NCBI GenBank assembly: GCA_964511665.1
Contig: CAZEHA010000007.1
Location: forward strand, 23,997 to 87,996
Length of the DNA stretch: 64,000 bases
Origin: JAGOEF01 sp964511665
Lineage (GTDB): Bacteria; Bacteroidota; Bacteroidia; Bacteroidales; ML635J-15
Direction of reading: 5' to 3'
The translations under genes were made by a program, and so were the position numbers. This document shows, in pieces, positions 1 through 9,119 of the stretch. The first letter of the stretch is position 1, and every line of letters begins with the position of its first letter. The notes beneath the pieces are model-generated. The model did no database searches, was not told the origin of the DNA, and saw only the letters and a list, made by a program, of their open reading frames with translations.

Positions 1-135
1 TTGTTTTTTCCATCCAACAATCAACCCGCGAATTGTTTTTCATCCATCGAAATGATGAGCCTGCGAATCATTTTCCCAAACTACAACGAATAATCGCCCC
101 AAAAAACAACGAGCTCCGCAAATCATTCTCAATCA

Positions 136-1017
136 TCATTGTTTCCCCGAATTTTCATCCACTCTGGTGTAATACTCAAAACGCAGATACGACATGGGCT
201 TACCGTCGATTGATTCGAGCATGCCTTCCATATTTTCGAATTCGTCGTAAGTAAACGACAGTTCGCGAATATGTCTGGTAACACGGTTGTTTTCGATTGA
301 CTTAAGCACCGCACCCGATTCATTGTAAACGTACTCTAGTTTTTGAATCATTACCCCGTTGGCATCATAGAAACGTTTCTCTTCAACCAAACCACCGGTT
401 CCATAGCTTAACGAAATGCTATCAATAAGATCTCCCTCAGCCGAACGCGTGTACACATACTTTACGATTTCGTTGTTGCCATCTGCATCAAATACATAAT
501 GGCGTTTCATTGTAAGCTGGTTGCTATGATTGTATATTTGAGCAATTACCTGATTATTTACACTGTCGTATTTATATTCCTGCCTTGCCACAAATTCACC
601 CCGGTTGTTGTAGTAGTACTGTTTTTGAGTAATGCCTTTGCTATTGCTTTCCACGGCAAAACCACCCCGTAACAGGCTGTCGCGGGTGAAATAAATTTCT
701 TCGGTTTTAATATTATTATCGTTGTAACGGAACAAAGTGTACCTGTCGCGTTTGCCAATACTGTCGTAATACAAGGTGTAATCGGGGTTTCCCTGAGGTG
801 TATAATATACCTCAGAAATTAAAGCACGTCGGCCTGTAATGGCATCTCCATCCAGTTCCATTAAATATGTCCGCATCAAATTTATACCCAGAAATTGTAT
901 AGTGTTGTTTTCGCGCATGATGCGTTGCAGTTCAAATTGGTTAAGTATGGGGTCGTGCTGGGCAGGTATTGCTGAGCTTACCAATAGTGCAACGATTAGT
1001 GGTAATAATGGTTTCAT
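136..1017 (-). CDS. Secreted protein with YD-like Tyr-rich beta repeats, function unknown
   Basis: The 293-residue product starts with a clear signal peptide (MKPLLPLIVALL...AIPAQ, cleavage near residue 20). The rest is a run of about 20-25 residue units of the type Y-x-Y-D-x-x-N/G with alternating aromatic and charged residues (YKYDSVNN, YVFDADGNN, FYDANGV, YVYNESGA, FTYDEFEN). This resembles the stacked beta-hairpins of MORN-like or YD-repeat proteins, but there is no RHS core or toxin end. Stop is TGA. It stands alone on the minus strand with its own promoter-like element just upstream. Likely periplasmic or surface exposed; no enzymatic motif is visible. I do not recognise a named family. 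Confidence 0.75.
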   Translation of the reverse strand: MKPLLPLIVALLVSSAIPAQHDPILNQFELQRIMRENNTIQFLGINLMRTYLMELDGDAITGRRALISEVYYTPQGNPDYTLYYDSIGKRDRYTLFRYNDNNIKTEEIYFTRDSLLRGGFAVESNSKGITQKQYYYNNRGEFVARQEYKYDSVNNQVIAQIYNHSNQLTMKRHYVFDADGNNEIVKYVYTRSAEGDLIDSISLSYGTGGLVEEKRFYDANGVMIQKLEYVYNESGAVLKSIENNRVTRHIRELSFTYDEFENMEGMLESIDGKPMSYLRFEYYTRVDENSGKQ

Positions 1018-1039
1018 CAGGTTTAACTTATTGAAAGGT

Positions 1040-1069
1040 CAAAAATACGCAAATTAAGAATATTGACAA
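1040..1069 (-). promoter_or_regulatory. Bacteroidota-type promoter for the secreted YD-like protein
   Basis: On the minus strand TATTTTTG (1040-1047) fits the TAnnTTTG -7 consensus, and a TTG (1067-1069) lies 19 bp further upstream, the spacing expected for the -33 box. It sits about 23 bp ahead of the ATG. Confidence 0.5.
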
Positions 1070-1252
1070 GAGTCTAAATTCAATTGAGGCTCTTTATAAT
1101 GAAAGCCCCGCGCAGTAATAGTGTTTATAATTCAGATGCAATACAATCCCGAAAAAAGGCTGTTCAACTCACTTGTCTAAGATAAATACGTTAATTTTTA
1201 CTTAAAACACAAGCTTTTTCACATAAGTGTTTTATTTATAGTAATTAGCCAT

Positions 1253-1260
1253 TATTTTTG
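1253..1260 (+). promoter_or_regulatory. -7 box candidate for the S46 peptidase gene
   Basis: TATTTTTG matches TAnnTTTG and lies 35 bp ahead of the ATG at 1296. No clear TTTG -33 box is seen at 19-21 bp. An 8-bp inverted repeat (TAAAACAC at 1203-1210, GTGTTTTA at 1227-1234) lies just upstream. Confidence 0.35.
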
Positions 1261-1295
1261 GGGATTGAAATAATAATGCAATAAACAATAAAAAA

Positions 1296-3455
1296 ATGAA
1301 AAAATTACTATTGCTGATTACAGCATTTCTTATGATTGCTTCGAGCACATTGCGTGCCGACGAAGGGATGTGGCTATTGTCGCTTATCGGCAAAAACTAC
1401 GAAGACATGAAGGCCAAAGGGTTTAAATTAACAACCGAAGATATCTACAGTATCAATCAGGCCTGTATAAAAGATGCTATTGTTGGATTCAGCTCGAAGG
1501 GGCGCCCTTTCTGGCATTTTTGCAGTGCCGAAATAATTTCTGAAAAGGGATTGATCTTAACCAATCATCATTGTGGCTTTGGTTTTATACAATCGCACTC
1601 TACTGTAGAGCACGATTATCTGAAAGATGGTTTTTGGGCCTATAGCATGGATCAGGAGCTTGCCAACGATAACCTGTGCGCCGAAATACTCATTCGCATC
1701 GAAGATGTAAGCGAAACGATATTGTCGCAACTAAACTATGATATGACGGAGTCGGAAAGGCAGGCTATTGTTAAAAAACTTTCTGACGAAATCATCAAAA
1801 ATGCCGAAGAAGGCACACATTACAAAGCTCAGGTAAGCGATATGTTCAACAATAACCAATATTTTTTACTGGTTTACGAAATTTTCGAAGATGTGCGTTT
1901 GGTAGGTGCGCCTCCGTCATCGATGGGAAAATTCGGAGGCGATACCGACAATTGGATGTGGCCACGCCATACTGCCGATTTTTCGCTGTTCCGCATTTAT
2001 ACAGGCCCCGATGGCAAACCGGCCAAATATTCAAAAGACAACATTCCACTAAAACCGCGTCATTCGTTGCCGGTTAGCATAGCAGGTGTTAACGAAGGCG
2101 ATTTTGCAATGATTCTGGGATTTCCGGGTACCACCGAACGCTATATTACTTCGTTTGGTCTTACCGAAACCATGAATATTACCAATACCTGGCGTTACAA
2201 CATCCGCACAGTGAAACTCGACATTATGCGCGCCGATATGCAGGCCGACCCCAAAGTAAGAATACAATATGCATCGAAATATGCCCGCAGTAGCAACTAC
2301 TGGAAATACAGCCACGAGCAAAACAAAGCCTTGAAAAAATTAAAAACCATCGAGAACAAAATACAAATCGAAAACGATTTTTATGCCTGGCTCAATGCCG
2401 ATGCCAAACGCAAAGAAACTCATGGTAATGCTATCGACATTATAAAACATGTTTATGCAAGTCGTGCCGAAGAGGCCTTTGTGCGTCAGTTTATTATCGA
2501 AGCCTTGATATCGGGTCCCGAAATTATCTGGTATGCTTACCAGATGAGCAATCAATTGGCAACACTGAACGAAAGCAGCACCGATGAGCAGAAAGACAAG
2601 CTGAAAGCCTCTGTGAATCAGTTTTATAAAGATTATAATGCTGCCACCGACGAAAAAATTGTAGTTGCTTTGTTGGCCTACTTTGCCGCCAATGTCGATG
2701 CTAAATTCCATCCGTCGTTCTACTCTGTTATTGCCAAAAAATATAAAGGCGATTACAAAAAATATGCTGCCGATATGTTTGCCAAATCAATATTTGTATC
2801 AGAAGAAAAAGTATTGGCATATATCGAGAAGCCTAACCCAAAGAAGCTTGCTTCCGACCCCGCAGTTGTTGCCGGTAAATCGGTGTATGAGCGTTACAAC
2901 GAAATCAACAAAAGCTTTCGCGAAAAGAGCAAAGACCTCGACAGGGGTGTTCGCCTGTTCACCGATGCTTTGATGCAAATGAATCAGGGCAAAAATCTGT
3001 ATCCCGATGCAAACAGCACCATAAGGCTAACTTATGGCAATGTGCTGGGATATAAACCTGCCGATGCTGTGTATTACAATCATATTACTACGCTTTCGGG
3101 AGTGATGGAAAAAGAAGACCCCGACAGCGACGAATTCTATGTTCCTCAACGTTTGAAAGACCTGTATAAAGCCCGTGACTTTGGTCGTTATGCCGACAAG
3201 AACGGAAATATTGTAGCTTGCTTCATTACAAACAACGATATCACGGGCGGAAACTCGGGGTCTCCCGTTCTGAATGCTAAAGGAGAACTTATTGGCACCG
3301 CCTTCGATGGAAACAGCGAAGCCATGTCGGGAGATATCGACTTCGAGGAAAATTTGCAGCGTTGCATCAACCTCGATATGCGTTACGTGTTGTTCATAAT
3401 CGACAAATATGCAGGTGCACAGAATCTGATTGATGAAATGAATATTGTAGAATAA
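1296..3455 (+). CDS. S46 family dipeptidyl-peptidase (DPP7-like)
   Basis: A 719-residue exported serine peptidase of family S46, which removes dipeptides from the N-terminus of oligopeptides in the periplasm of Bacteroidota that live on peptides. Signal peptide at residues 1-21. Catalytic triad by motif: His92 in TNHHCG, Asp228 in HTADFSLF, Ser654 in GGNSGSP. In this family the residue 18 positions after the catalytic Ser sets P1 choice: Gly gives DPP7 (hydrophobic P1) and Arg gives DPP11 (Asp/Glu P1). Here it is Gly672 in AFDGN, so a DPP7-type preference is inferred. Length is typical of the family. It is a single gene, convergent with the GH97 gene and separated from it by a perfect hairpin. 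Confidence 0.93.
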   Translation: MKKLLLLITAFLMIASSTLRADEGMWLLSLIGKNYEDMKAKGFKLTTEDIYSINQACIKDAIVGFSSKGRPFWHFCSAEIISEKGLILTNHHCGFGFIQSHSTVEHDYLKDGFWAYSMDQELANDNLCAEILIRIEDVSETILSQLNYDMTESERQAIVKKLSDEIIKNAEEGTHYKAQVSDMFNNNQYFLLVYEIFEDVRLVGAPPSSMGKFGGDTDNWMWPRHTADFSLFRIYTGPDGKPAKYSKDNIPLKPRHSLPVSIAGVNEGDFAMILGFPGTTERYITSFGLTETMNITNTWRYNIRTVKLDIMRADMQADPKVRIQYASKYARSSNYWKYSHEQNKALKKLKTIENKIQIENDFYAWLNADAKRKETHGNAIDIIKHVYASRAEEAFVRQFIIEALISGPEIIWYAYQMSNQLATLNESSTDEQKDKLKASVNQFYKDYNAATDEKIVVALLAYFAANVDAKFHPSFYSVIAKKYKGDYKKYAADMFAKSIFVSEEKVLAYIEKPNPKKLASDPAVVAGKSVYERYNEINKSFREKSKDLDRGVRLFTDALMQMNQGKNLYPDANSTIRLTYGNVLGYKPADAVYYNHITTLSGVMEKEDPDSDEFYVPQRLKDLYKARDFGRYADKNGNIVACFITNNDITGGNSGSPVLNAKGELIGTAFDGNSEAMSGDIDFEENLQRCINLDMRYVLFIIDKYAGAQNLIDEMNIVE

Positions 3456-3470
3456 ACCTGCTTATGGTAT

Positions 3471-3510
3471 AAACGGCATGTATCGGAGAAAGTTTCGGTG
3501 CATGCCGTTT
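3471..3510. terminator. Hairpin between convergent genes, probable bidirectional terminator
   Basis: AAACGGCATG (3471-3480) and CATGCCGTTT (3501-3510) form a perfect 10-bp stem around a 20-nt loop, centred in the 56-bp gap between the stop codons of the S46 gene and the convergent GH97 gene. The T-run is short, so termination strength is unknown. Confidence 0.65.
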
Positions 3511-3511
3511 G

Positions 3512-5539
3512 TTATTTCTTCACCGGAGACAGAATCATTACAAAACCACCTCCCGGGGCCAAACGAATTTTGCATTTGGTGTTGCGATAAACCATTTTTG
3601 TTACTACTTCGTAAGCCTCGGCATTTGTTTCAAAATCAGCAGTATTAGCATCAAAAACCATAAATGCCCAATATGGAGTGTTTTTATCGAGAAAGCGAAA
3701 TTTCAATTTCAGACTACGCTGTGTTTCGTTGGTGATGCCCCCTACAAACCACTCGCTGTTTTTGCACCGCGCCACAATTACATACTCGCCAATTTTGGCA
3801 TGAAGCACTTCGGAATGGTCGAAACTTGTCGGCAATCTTTCTACAAACCTGAAAGCCTCGTGGTTTTTGTAGTTTTCGGGCATGTCGGCAGCCATTTGCA
3901 TAGGGCTATACAGCACCAGCATCAGTGCAAGCTGATTGGCAATAGTGGCGTGCAACGACGTATTCCCATTGTCGAGTCCGTTCCATCGCACACGCTTATT
4001 GCTGTGTGTTGAAAAATCGGCATCGAATACTCCCGCAGTGTAGTCAACAGGGCCTGCTATGCAACGGGTAAAGGGTAAAATACAGGTATGTGAAGGGTTG
4101 TTTCCCTCGCTCCATGCATTCCATTCCATTCCCCTTACTACTTCGGCAGTCATCAGGTTTGGATAGGTGCGGCTCAACCCCGACATCATTACTGCTTCAT
4201 GTGTGTTAATCATTATCTGATATTCGGCAGCTTTACGCATTACATAATTACAGTGATTCACCTTATACTGGCCGTGATGATATTCCCCTGCCGGTACTAC
4301 AGCTCCTGCATATCCGGTTTTTACTGCATGCACACCTAACGAACGGTATAAGGCAAATGCTGTGTCGAGAGCCGCTTCGTAGCCCGGAATATCTCCTCCT
4401 GTTTCGTGATGACCGATGAAATCGACTTGTTTGTTGTGTGAATAGGCAAGCACTTCGGCCAAATCGAAATCGGAAGCAGGTGTAATATAATCGAAGGCAC
4501 CGGGTTGTCCCCATTTGTCCCAGCCTGTATTCCAGCCTTCGGCAAGAAAGCCTCCGATTTGGTGTTCCGATGCAAAATCGATATATCGTTTAGCGTTTTC
4601 GGTTGTTGCGCCATGCCGTGGTCCTTCTTTCCAATCGGAAATTCCAAGATGCATTTCCCACCAAATTCCTAAATAGGTCATGGGTGTAATCCACGAAACA
4701 TCGTCGAGAACACAGGCTTCGTTAAGATTATAGAGCAACTGCGATGTCATCAGGTCGCCGGCATTGTCGGCTACAAAAACCACTCGCCAGGGAGATAGTG
4801 CGGGTACTACTGTTTTTACCAGTGTTGCGTCAGACCATGGAACAAGGTCGATTTTGTAAGCATTTTCGTTGTTCAATTCCTGCTTTAGCGTCATACTGCT
4901 GTAATCGACCAGTGCGGCTTCGTGCAGGCAAATATAAGGGCCCTTTTGCTTTTTCAGGGTAAATGGAGTAGCCACGTGTTTGGCATCAGAAATCACAGTA
5001 TGATTATATAACTTTTCGTAACTGTTGTAATCGGCTTGGCTCCACCATGATTCCCATTTACCACTGAAGCGAAAACGTGTTTCTTCGGAGGTAATAATAA
5101 TGCTGTCGCAATAATCTTGCTCGGGAAACTCGTATCTAAATGCAAATCCATCGTTGTAACATCTGAAATAAACATTCATTCTGATGTTCTGTTTCAGGCA
5201 TTCGAGCTCAAGCTTCATTTCGTTGCAGTGGTTTTCAACTCGGTTCGAAATTCCCCAAACCGGATACCATATTTCGTTGACGCTATGGTTATGGACAGCT
5301 AAACACTTGAACTGCGTAATGCTATCGGTAAAACGCAAGACGAATCCCATTTCTGAATCAGAAATCAGGCAATTGTTTTTAAAATACAAAGCATATCGGG
5401 GTGTTCCCCCTGCATCGAGTGTAAATATTGCCCTAAGTTTGCCATCGGGCGACATAAGCTTTTGTGTAGAAGCCTGGCCGAATGCACTGCAACTGAGAAA
5501 AAATGTAATAAACACCAGTGTAATGCATATCGGCTTCAT
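3512..5539 (-). CDS. GH97 family alpha-glucosidase, inverting (SusB) type
   Basis: A 675-residue exported glycoside hydrolase of family 97, which removes terminal alpha-linked glucose from oligosaccharides. The chosen ATG gives a good signal peptide (MKPICITLVF...SAFGQ); the frame stays open upstream to 5620. Family architecture: N-terminal beta-sandwich, central (beta/alpha)8 barrel, C-terminal beta domain. Glu379 (in HHETGG), Glu448 (in THEAV) and Glu472 (in RGMEW) are spaced 69 and 24 residues apart, the same spacing as Glu439/Glu508/Glu532 of Bacteroides SusB (base, base/calcium ligand, acid). The VKTGYAG segment, in place of a VKxDF nucleophile segment, also indicates the inverting subgroup. 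No SusC/SusD pair is adjacent, so it is not part of a complete polysaccharide utilisation locus within this window. Confidence 0.93.
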   Translation of the reverse strand: MKPICITLVFITFFLSCSAFGQASTQKLMSPDGKLRAIFTLDAGGTPRYALYFKNNCLISDSEMGFVLRFTDSITQFKCLAVHNHSVNEIWYPVWGISNRVENHCNEMKLELECLKQNIRMNVYFRCYNDGFAFRYEFPEQDYCDSIIITSEETRFRFSGKWESWWSQADYNSYEKLYNHTVISDAKHVATPFTLKKQKGPYICLHEAALVDYSSMTLKQELNNENAYKIDLVPWSDATLVKTVVPALSPWRVVFVADNAGDLMTSQLLYNLNEACVLDDVSWITPMTYLGIWWEMHLGISDWKEGPRHGATTENAKRYIDFASEHQIGGFLAEGWNTGWDKWGQPGAFDYITPASDFDLAEVLAYSHNKQVDFIGHHETGGDIPGYEAALDTAFALYRSLGVHAVKTGYAGAVVPAGEYHHGQYKVNHCNYVMRKAAEYQIMINTHEAVMMSGLSRTYPNLMTAEVVRGMEWNAWSEGNNPSHTCILPFTRCIAGPVDYTAGVFDADFSTHSNKRVRWNGLDNGNTSLHATIANQLALMLVLYSPMQMAADMPENYKNHEAFRFVERLPTSFDHSEVLHAKIGEYVIVARCKNSEWFVGGITNETQRSLKLKFRFLDKNTPYWAFMVFDANTADFETNAEAYEVVTKMVYRNTKCKIRLAPGGGFVMILSPVKK

Positions 5540-5697
5540 AAATAAATAAGTTGTTTTATTTGCGCTCATTGTAGGTTTTTTACAAAAATAATGAAGTAGC
5601 CGAATATTGCAGTATACCATAGAAACAAGTGATGTTTTTACTTATGTTTGAATTTTAGCTGATTTGCAGCGATATAATAAGATTTTTTTTGAAATTC

Positions 5698-5727
5698 TTG
5701 CAGGGAATAAGAAAAAGTGTATATTTG
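5698..5727 (+). promoter_or_regulatory. Promoter of rpsT
   Basis: TATATTTG (5720-5727), followed by C, is an excellent Bacteroidota -7 box. TTG at 5698-5700 lies 19 bp upstream as the -33 box. The start codon is 50 bp downstream, leaving a short A/T-rich leader. Confidence 0.75.
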
Positions 5728-5777
5728 CACTCCCAAAATAGGGGCAATTTTATTAGTAAATTTTTTAGATAGAAGAT

Positions 5778-6032
5778 ATGGCACATCATCAGTCGGCAAA
5801 AAAAAGGATTAGACAGAACGAAGCTCGCAGGGTTCATAATAAGTATTATGCAAAAACTACCCGCAATGCAGTGAGAAAACTACGCTCTTTAACCGATAAA
5901 CAAGAAGCAGAAAAATTATTCCCCGAGGTTGCTTCGTTGTTAGACAAACTGGCAAAGAAAAACATTATCCATAAGAATCAGGCTGCAAACCTGAAGTCGA
6001 GCTTGGCGCTTCAAATTAACAAGATGCAGTAA
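5778..6032 (+). CDS. rpsT: 30S ribosomal protein S20
   Basis: An 84-residue, highly basic, helical protein starting MAHHQSAKKRIRQNE, the hallmark N-terminus of S20 (AxHxSAxKRIRQNExRRxxN). S20 binds 16S rRNA early in small-subunit assembly. Its length matches the family. It is monocistronic, with a strong promoter upstream and a hairpin plus T-run terminator downstream. Confidence 0.97.
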   Translation: MAHHQSAKKRIRQNEARRVHNKYYAKTTRNAVRKLRSLTDKQEAEKLFPEVASLLDKLAKKNIIHKNQAANLKSSLALQINKMQ

Positions 6033-6056
6033 GTTTAGCTTAACAAAATAATTGGC

Positions 6057-6090
6057 AACCGGTTTCCCGATAAAGGAATCCGGTTTTTTT
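6057..6090 (+). terminator. Rho-independent terminator after rpsT
   Basis: AACCGGTTTCC pairs with GGAATCCGGTT (one mismatch) around a 7-nt loop, followed by a run of seven T. It begins 24 bp after the rpsT stop. Confidence 0.8.
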
Positions 6091-6146
6091 ATTGATTCTC
6101 GAAAAAAGTATTAATTTCAACACCTCAATCGTTATTCAAGAACACC

Positions 6147-6836
6147 ATGCAAACACGTAAATCGATAAAAGACTGGGCAATTGACGACAGGCCCCGCGAA
6201 AAAATGATGCAGAAAGGCTATGGCGCACTTAGCGATGCTGAATTGATAGCAATACTGCTGCGTAACGGCTATCGCGAAAAATCGGCAGTAGAGCTTGCCC
6301 GCGACATTCTTGAATCGTGTGGCAACAACCTGAACCTTCTGGGGAAAAAAAGCATCAGCGATTTCGAAAAAATTAAAGGAATTGGGCCGGCCAAAGCAGT
6401 AGAAATTGTTGCTGCTCTGGAATTGGGTCGCCGACGAAAATTGTCGGAAGTACCCAAAGATGTTAGCATCAAAAGCAGTGCAGATGCATTTGCGATGTTC
6501 GAAGCCCTTTTATCGGATTTGCCTCACGAAGAGTTTTGGGCTGCTATACTTAACCGTGCCAACCGTGTTGTTGATCTGTACAAAGTGAGTCAGGGGGGCA
6601 CAGCAGGAACAGTGATGGATATAAAACTTATTGTGAAACATGCACTCGACAGATTGGCTCACGGTATTATTGTAGCCCACAACCATCCCAGTGGGAATTT
6701 AAGCCCCAGCGATGCCGACCGAAATATTACCAAGCGATTGCACGAAGCAACCCGGTTTTTCGACATACAATTACTCGATCATATTATTGTGGCCAATAAC
6801 ACATATTACAGCTTTGCCGATAATGGCGACTTATAG
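6147..6836 (+). CDS. radC: RadC family JAB/MPN-domain protein
   Basis: 229 residues. The N-terminal third holds the UPF0758 helix-hairpin-helix region (GYGALSDAELIAILLRNG, then KIKGIGPAKA). The C-terminal domain is a JAMM/MPN metalloprotease-like fold with the zinc motif HNHPSG...D (VAHNHPSGNLSPSDAD, about residues 174-189) and an upstream Glu (HEEFW). Historically named a DNA repair protein, but the real activity of RadC is unresolved; a metal-dependent hydrolase is plausible from the motif. Length is normal. Stop codon is TAG. Confidence 0.93.
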   Translation: MQTRKSIKDWAIDDRPREKMMQKGYGALSDAELIAILLRNGYREKSAVELARDILESCGNNLNLLGKKSISDFEKIKGIGPAKAVEIVAALELGRRRKLSEVPKDVSIKSSADAFAMFEALLSDLPHEEFWAAILNRANRVVDLYKVSQGGTAGTVMDIKLIVKHALDRLAHGIIVAHNHPSGNLSPSDADRNITKRLHEATRFFDIQLLDHIIVANNTYYSFADNGDL

Positions 6837-6846
6837 CATTAATAAG

Positions 6847-6854
6847 TATCTTTG
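6847..6854 (+). promoter_or_regulatory. -7 box-like TATCTTTG immediately before the deacetylase ATG
   Basis: TATCTTTG matches TAnnTTTG, but only 4 bp separate it from the ATG at 6859. If used, the transcript would be almost leaderless. No -33 box lies at the standard 19-21 bp; the nearest TTTG is 30 bp upstream, inside radC. Confidence 0.3.
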
Positions 6855-6858
6855 AGCC

Positions 6859-8160
6859 ATGATTCAGGTATTGGTAGATAACAAAAATGCGAGGATAAGT
6901 TACGCTGTATCGCTGGTGATTCAACAAGTGATGCACAGCGATTTCTGTATCATAGAATCGACAGATGAAATCAGCGGTTGTTGTATAAATTATACCAATA
7001 GCTATATCGAAGGAATGTTTCAAATTAAACCACACAGTCTCCTAACCGAAACAGAAATAAAAACCTACAATCCGGAAGTGTTTTTATGGAATGGCATTAC
7101 CGCATTCTTCGCAACTTCGAACGAAGAAATAAACGGTTTGCCTTTCGATATTTTTGCAGCCTCGTTTTGGTTGGCAACGCGTTACGAAGAATACTGTGAG
7201 CACTCTCCCGACAAATATGGCCGTTATAGAGCGGTTGAAAGTCACGCATACAGGAACAATTACCTGAAAACTCCTGTGATAAACGTATGGGTTAATACGC
7301 TAAAAAATTTGTTGACAGCAAAGCATTCAGAGCTTCGTTTTATGGAAACATCATATCGCTTTGTTCCCACTGTAGATGTCGACAGTTTTTTTAAATACCG
7401 GTACAAGGGTTTTGTTCGAAATGCAGGTGGTTTATTTCGCGATATACTGCAATGTAACACAAATGCCATTACAGAACGAATTGGTGTGTTTACAGGTCAT
7501 ATTAAAGATCCCTGGGATATTCACAGCGAGATTGTTGCCATGCATCAGCAACGCAATTTATATCCCTTGTTTTTTGTGCTGTGTTCCGAAAAAACATCTA
7601 CATTCGATAAGAATGTTTTGCCAAATCGTAAGGTGTTTGCATCACGAATACAAGAACTGAGTGTGCATGGGCGCATAGGCATACATCCTTCGTTTGCCGG
7701 TCATAACAACGAATTGCTTTGGAAAAACGAAAAGAAGATTCTTGAGAATTCGTTGGGTAAGCCGGTTTATGAATCGCGCATGCATTATTTGAAAAACAAG
7801 ATTCCCGATGTTTACCGAAAACTCTGTGAATTAGGCATCCAATTCGACTTTACTATGGCCTATGCCGAACATCCCGGATTCAGAGCCGGTATCTGTACTC
7901 CATTTTTCTTTTTCGATCTCGATAAAAACGAAGAAACCAATTTGTCGGTTGTGCCTCTTTCGATAATGGATATCACAATAAAAAAATACCTGAATCTTAA
8001 GCATCAGGAAGCAATTGATTTAATTGATGAATTGATTGCTGTGGTGAAATCGGTAAATGGTGTTTTTGTGAGTCTCTGGCACAACGAGACTTTTGCCGAT
8101 AAAAATCACCATACACCCATGACTGAATTGTATGAATATTTACTCGACAAAGCTCAATAG
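6859..8160 (+). CDS. Polysaccharide deacetylase-like protein
   Basis: 433 residues without a signal peptide. The C-terminal half has NodB-fold features: VPTVDVDSF with a metal-ligand-like Asp pair (near residue 173), a GIHPSF motif where the metal His is expected, and a closing SLWHNETF motif. The N-terminal half matches the extra domain found on Bacteroidota members of this family. The family removes acyl groups from polysaccharide, but the substrate here is unknown. The stop TAG shares its G with the GTG start of the next gene, indicating translational coupling with an acyltransferase. The pair probably modifies a cell-surface glycan. Confidence 0.8.
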   Translation: MIQVLVDNKNARISYAVSLVIQQVMHSDFCIIESTDEISGCCINYTNSYIEGMFQIKPHSLLTETEIKTYNPEVFLWNGITAFFATSNEEINGLPFDIFAASFWLATRYEEYCEHSPDKYGRYRAVESHAYRNNYLKTPVINVWVNTLKNLLTAKHSELRFMETSYRFVPTVDVDSFFKYRYKGFVRNAGGLFRDILQCNTNAITERIGVFTGHIKDPWDIHSEIVAMHQQRNLYPLFFVLCSEKTSTFDKNVLPNRKVFASRIQELSVHGRIGIHPSFAGHNNELLWKNEKKILENSLGKPVYESRMHYLKNKIPDVYRKLCELGIQFDFTMAYAEHPGFRAGICTPFFFFDLDKNEETNLSVVPLSIMDITIKKYLNLKHQEAIDLIDELIAVVKSVNGVFVSLWHNETFADKNHHTPMTELYEYLLDKAQ

Positions 8161-9080
8161 TGTTAACAATTAAACATATCGAACATAAGAACATCGATTT
8201 TGGACGTTGGAACAATTGTATTGAGCAATCGCATTACAACAATTTTTGTGCAAGCTCGCAGTGGCTCAATATAGTTTGTCCGAATTGGAATGCCTTGATA
8301 CAAGGAGACTATGAAGCTGTGATGCCTTTACCGCAGAAACAAAAACTGGGGATTGGATATGTGTATCGTCCGGTATTAACACCCCAGCTTGGGGTGTATG
8401 CCGGTGATGCTGTGAGCACTTCTCTGTTACAAGCATTTGTTGAAGCCATTCCCAAGAAATATCGATATATCGATTTCCCTCTGAATATTGTTAATCCCGA
8501 AGTTTCGGAAATGGGAGAGCAAGAAAAAGGTGTCACCCATCACCTTGCATTGAACAGAGATTATAACACACTATTTGGAGCATTTAACCAAAACACCCGC
8601 CGAAACATTGCTAAAGCCCACAAGCATTTGTTAACATGCCGTATTTCAGATTCGTTTTCCGATATTGCCAATTGTATCGAAGCTTCAGATGAACAATGGA
8701 TTTCGAATATGTCGAAGTCGTATCGCGATGAAATGCTACAAAAACTAAATATCCTGCACCAAAATCAATTGGTTCGTTTATATGTTGTCGAAAACGAATC
8801 AGGCAAGGTAGTTTCGGTAGCCGCTTTTGCCAATAATTCTCAATTTTTGGTTTATGTTTTTGGGATATCTACCGAAGAGGGCAAGCAAACCCGTGCCATG
8901 TTCTGCTTATTCAATCATATAATCAGGCAATTTGCCTCAGAAGCATTGATACTCGATTTCGAAGGTTCCTCTATAGTTAGCGTAGCTCAGTTTTTTAGAG
9001 GCTTTGGTGCTATTCCTATTGAATACCCTAAATTGAAATTGAACCGATTGCCATCAGGAATACAATTTTTGAAAAAGTAA
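8160..9080 (+). CDS. GNAT/FemAB-like acyltransferase
   Basis: 306 residues; start is GTG overlapping the previous stop (TAGTG), the only sensible start. The sequence has the two-lobed BioF2/FemAB-like GNAT layout: NQNTRRNIAKAHKH (about 140-153) is the usual basic helix, and LDFEGSSIVSVAQFFRGFGA (about 270-289) is the conserved C-terminal motif of Bacteroidota members of this group. It likely transfers an acyl or aminoacyl group. Coupling to the deacetylase gene suggests the two act on the same glycan, for example deacylation and re-acylation. Substrate unknown. Confidence 0.75.
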   Translation: MLTIKHIEHKNIDFGRWNNCIEQSHYNNFCASSQWLNIVCPNWNALIQGDYEAVMPLPQKQKLGIGYVYRPVLTPQLGVYAGDAVSTSLLQAFVEAIPKKYRYIDFPLNIVNPEVSEMGEQEKGVTHHLALNRDYNTLFGAFNQNTRRNIAKAHKHLLTCRISDSFSDIANCIEASDEQWISNMSKSYRDEMLQKLNILHQNQLVRLYVVENESGKVVSVAAFANNSQFLVYVFGISTEEGKQTRAMFCLFNHIIRQFASEALILDFEGSSIVSVAQFFRGFGAIPIEYPKLKLNRLPSGIQFLKK

Positions 9081-9119
9081 ACAATATTTTGTATTATTAC
9101 TGTCGATAAAACCTGTGCT

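Noticed and set aside
1..135. A gene at the left edge of the window
   Set aside because: The frames in the first 135 bases are short or cross stops; no signal or motif supports a gene.
136..1017. RHS/YD-repeat toxin
   Set aside because: Protein is only 293 residues, has a signal peptide, and lacks the RHS core motif and any C-terminal toxin domain.
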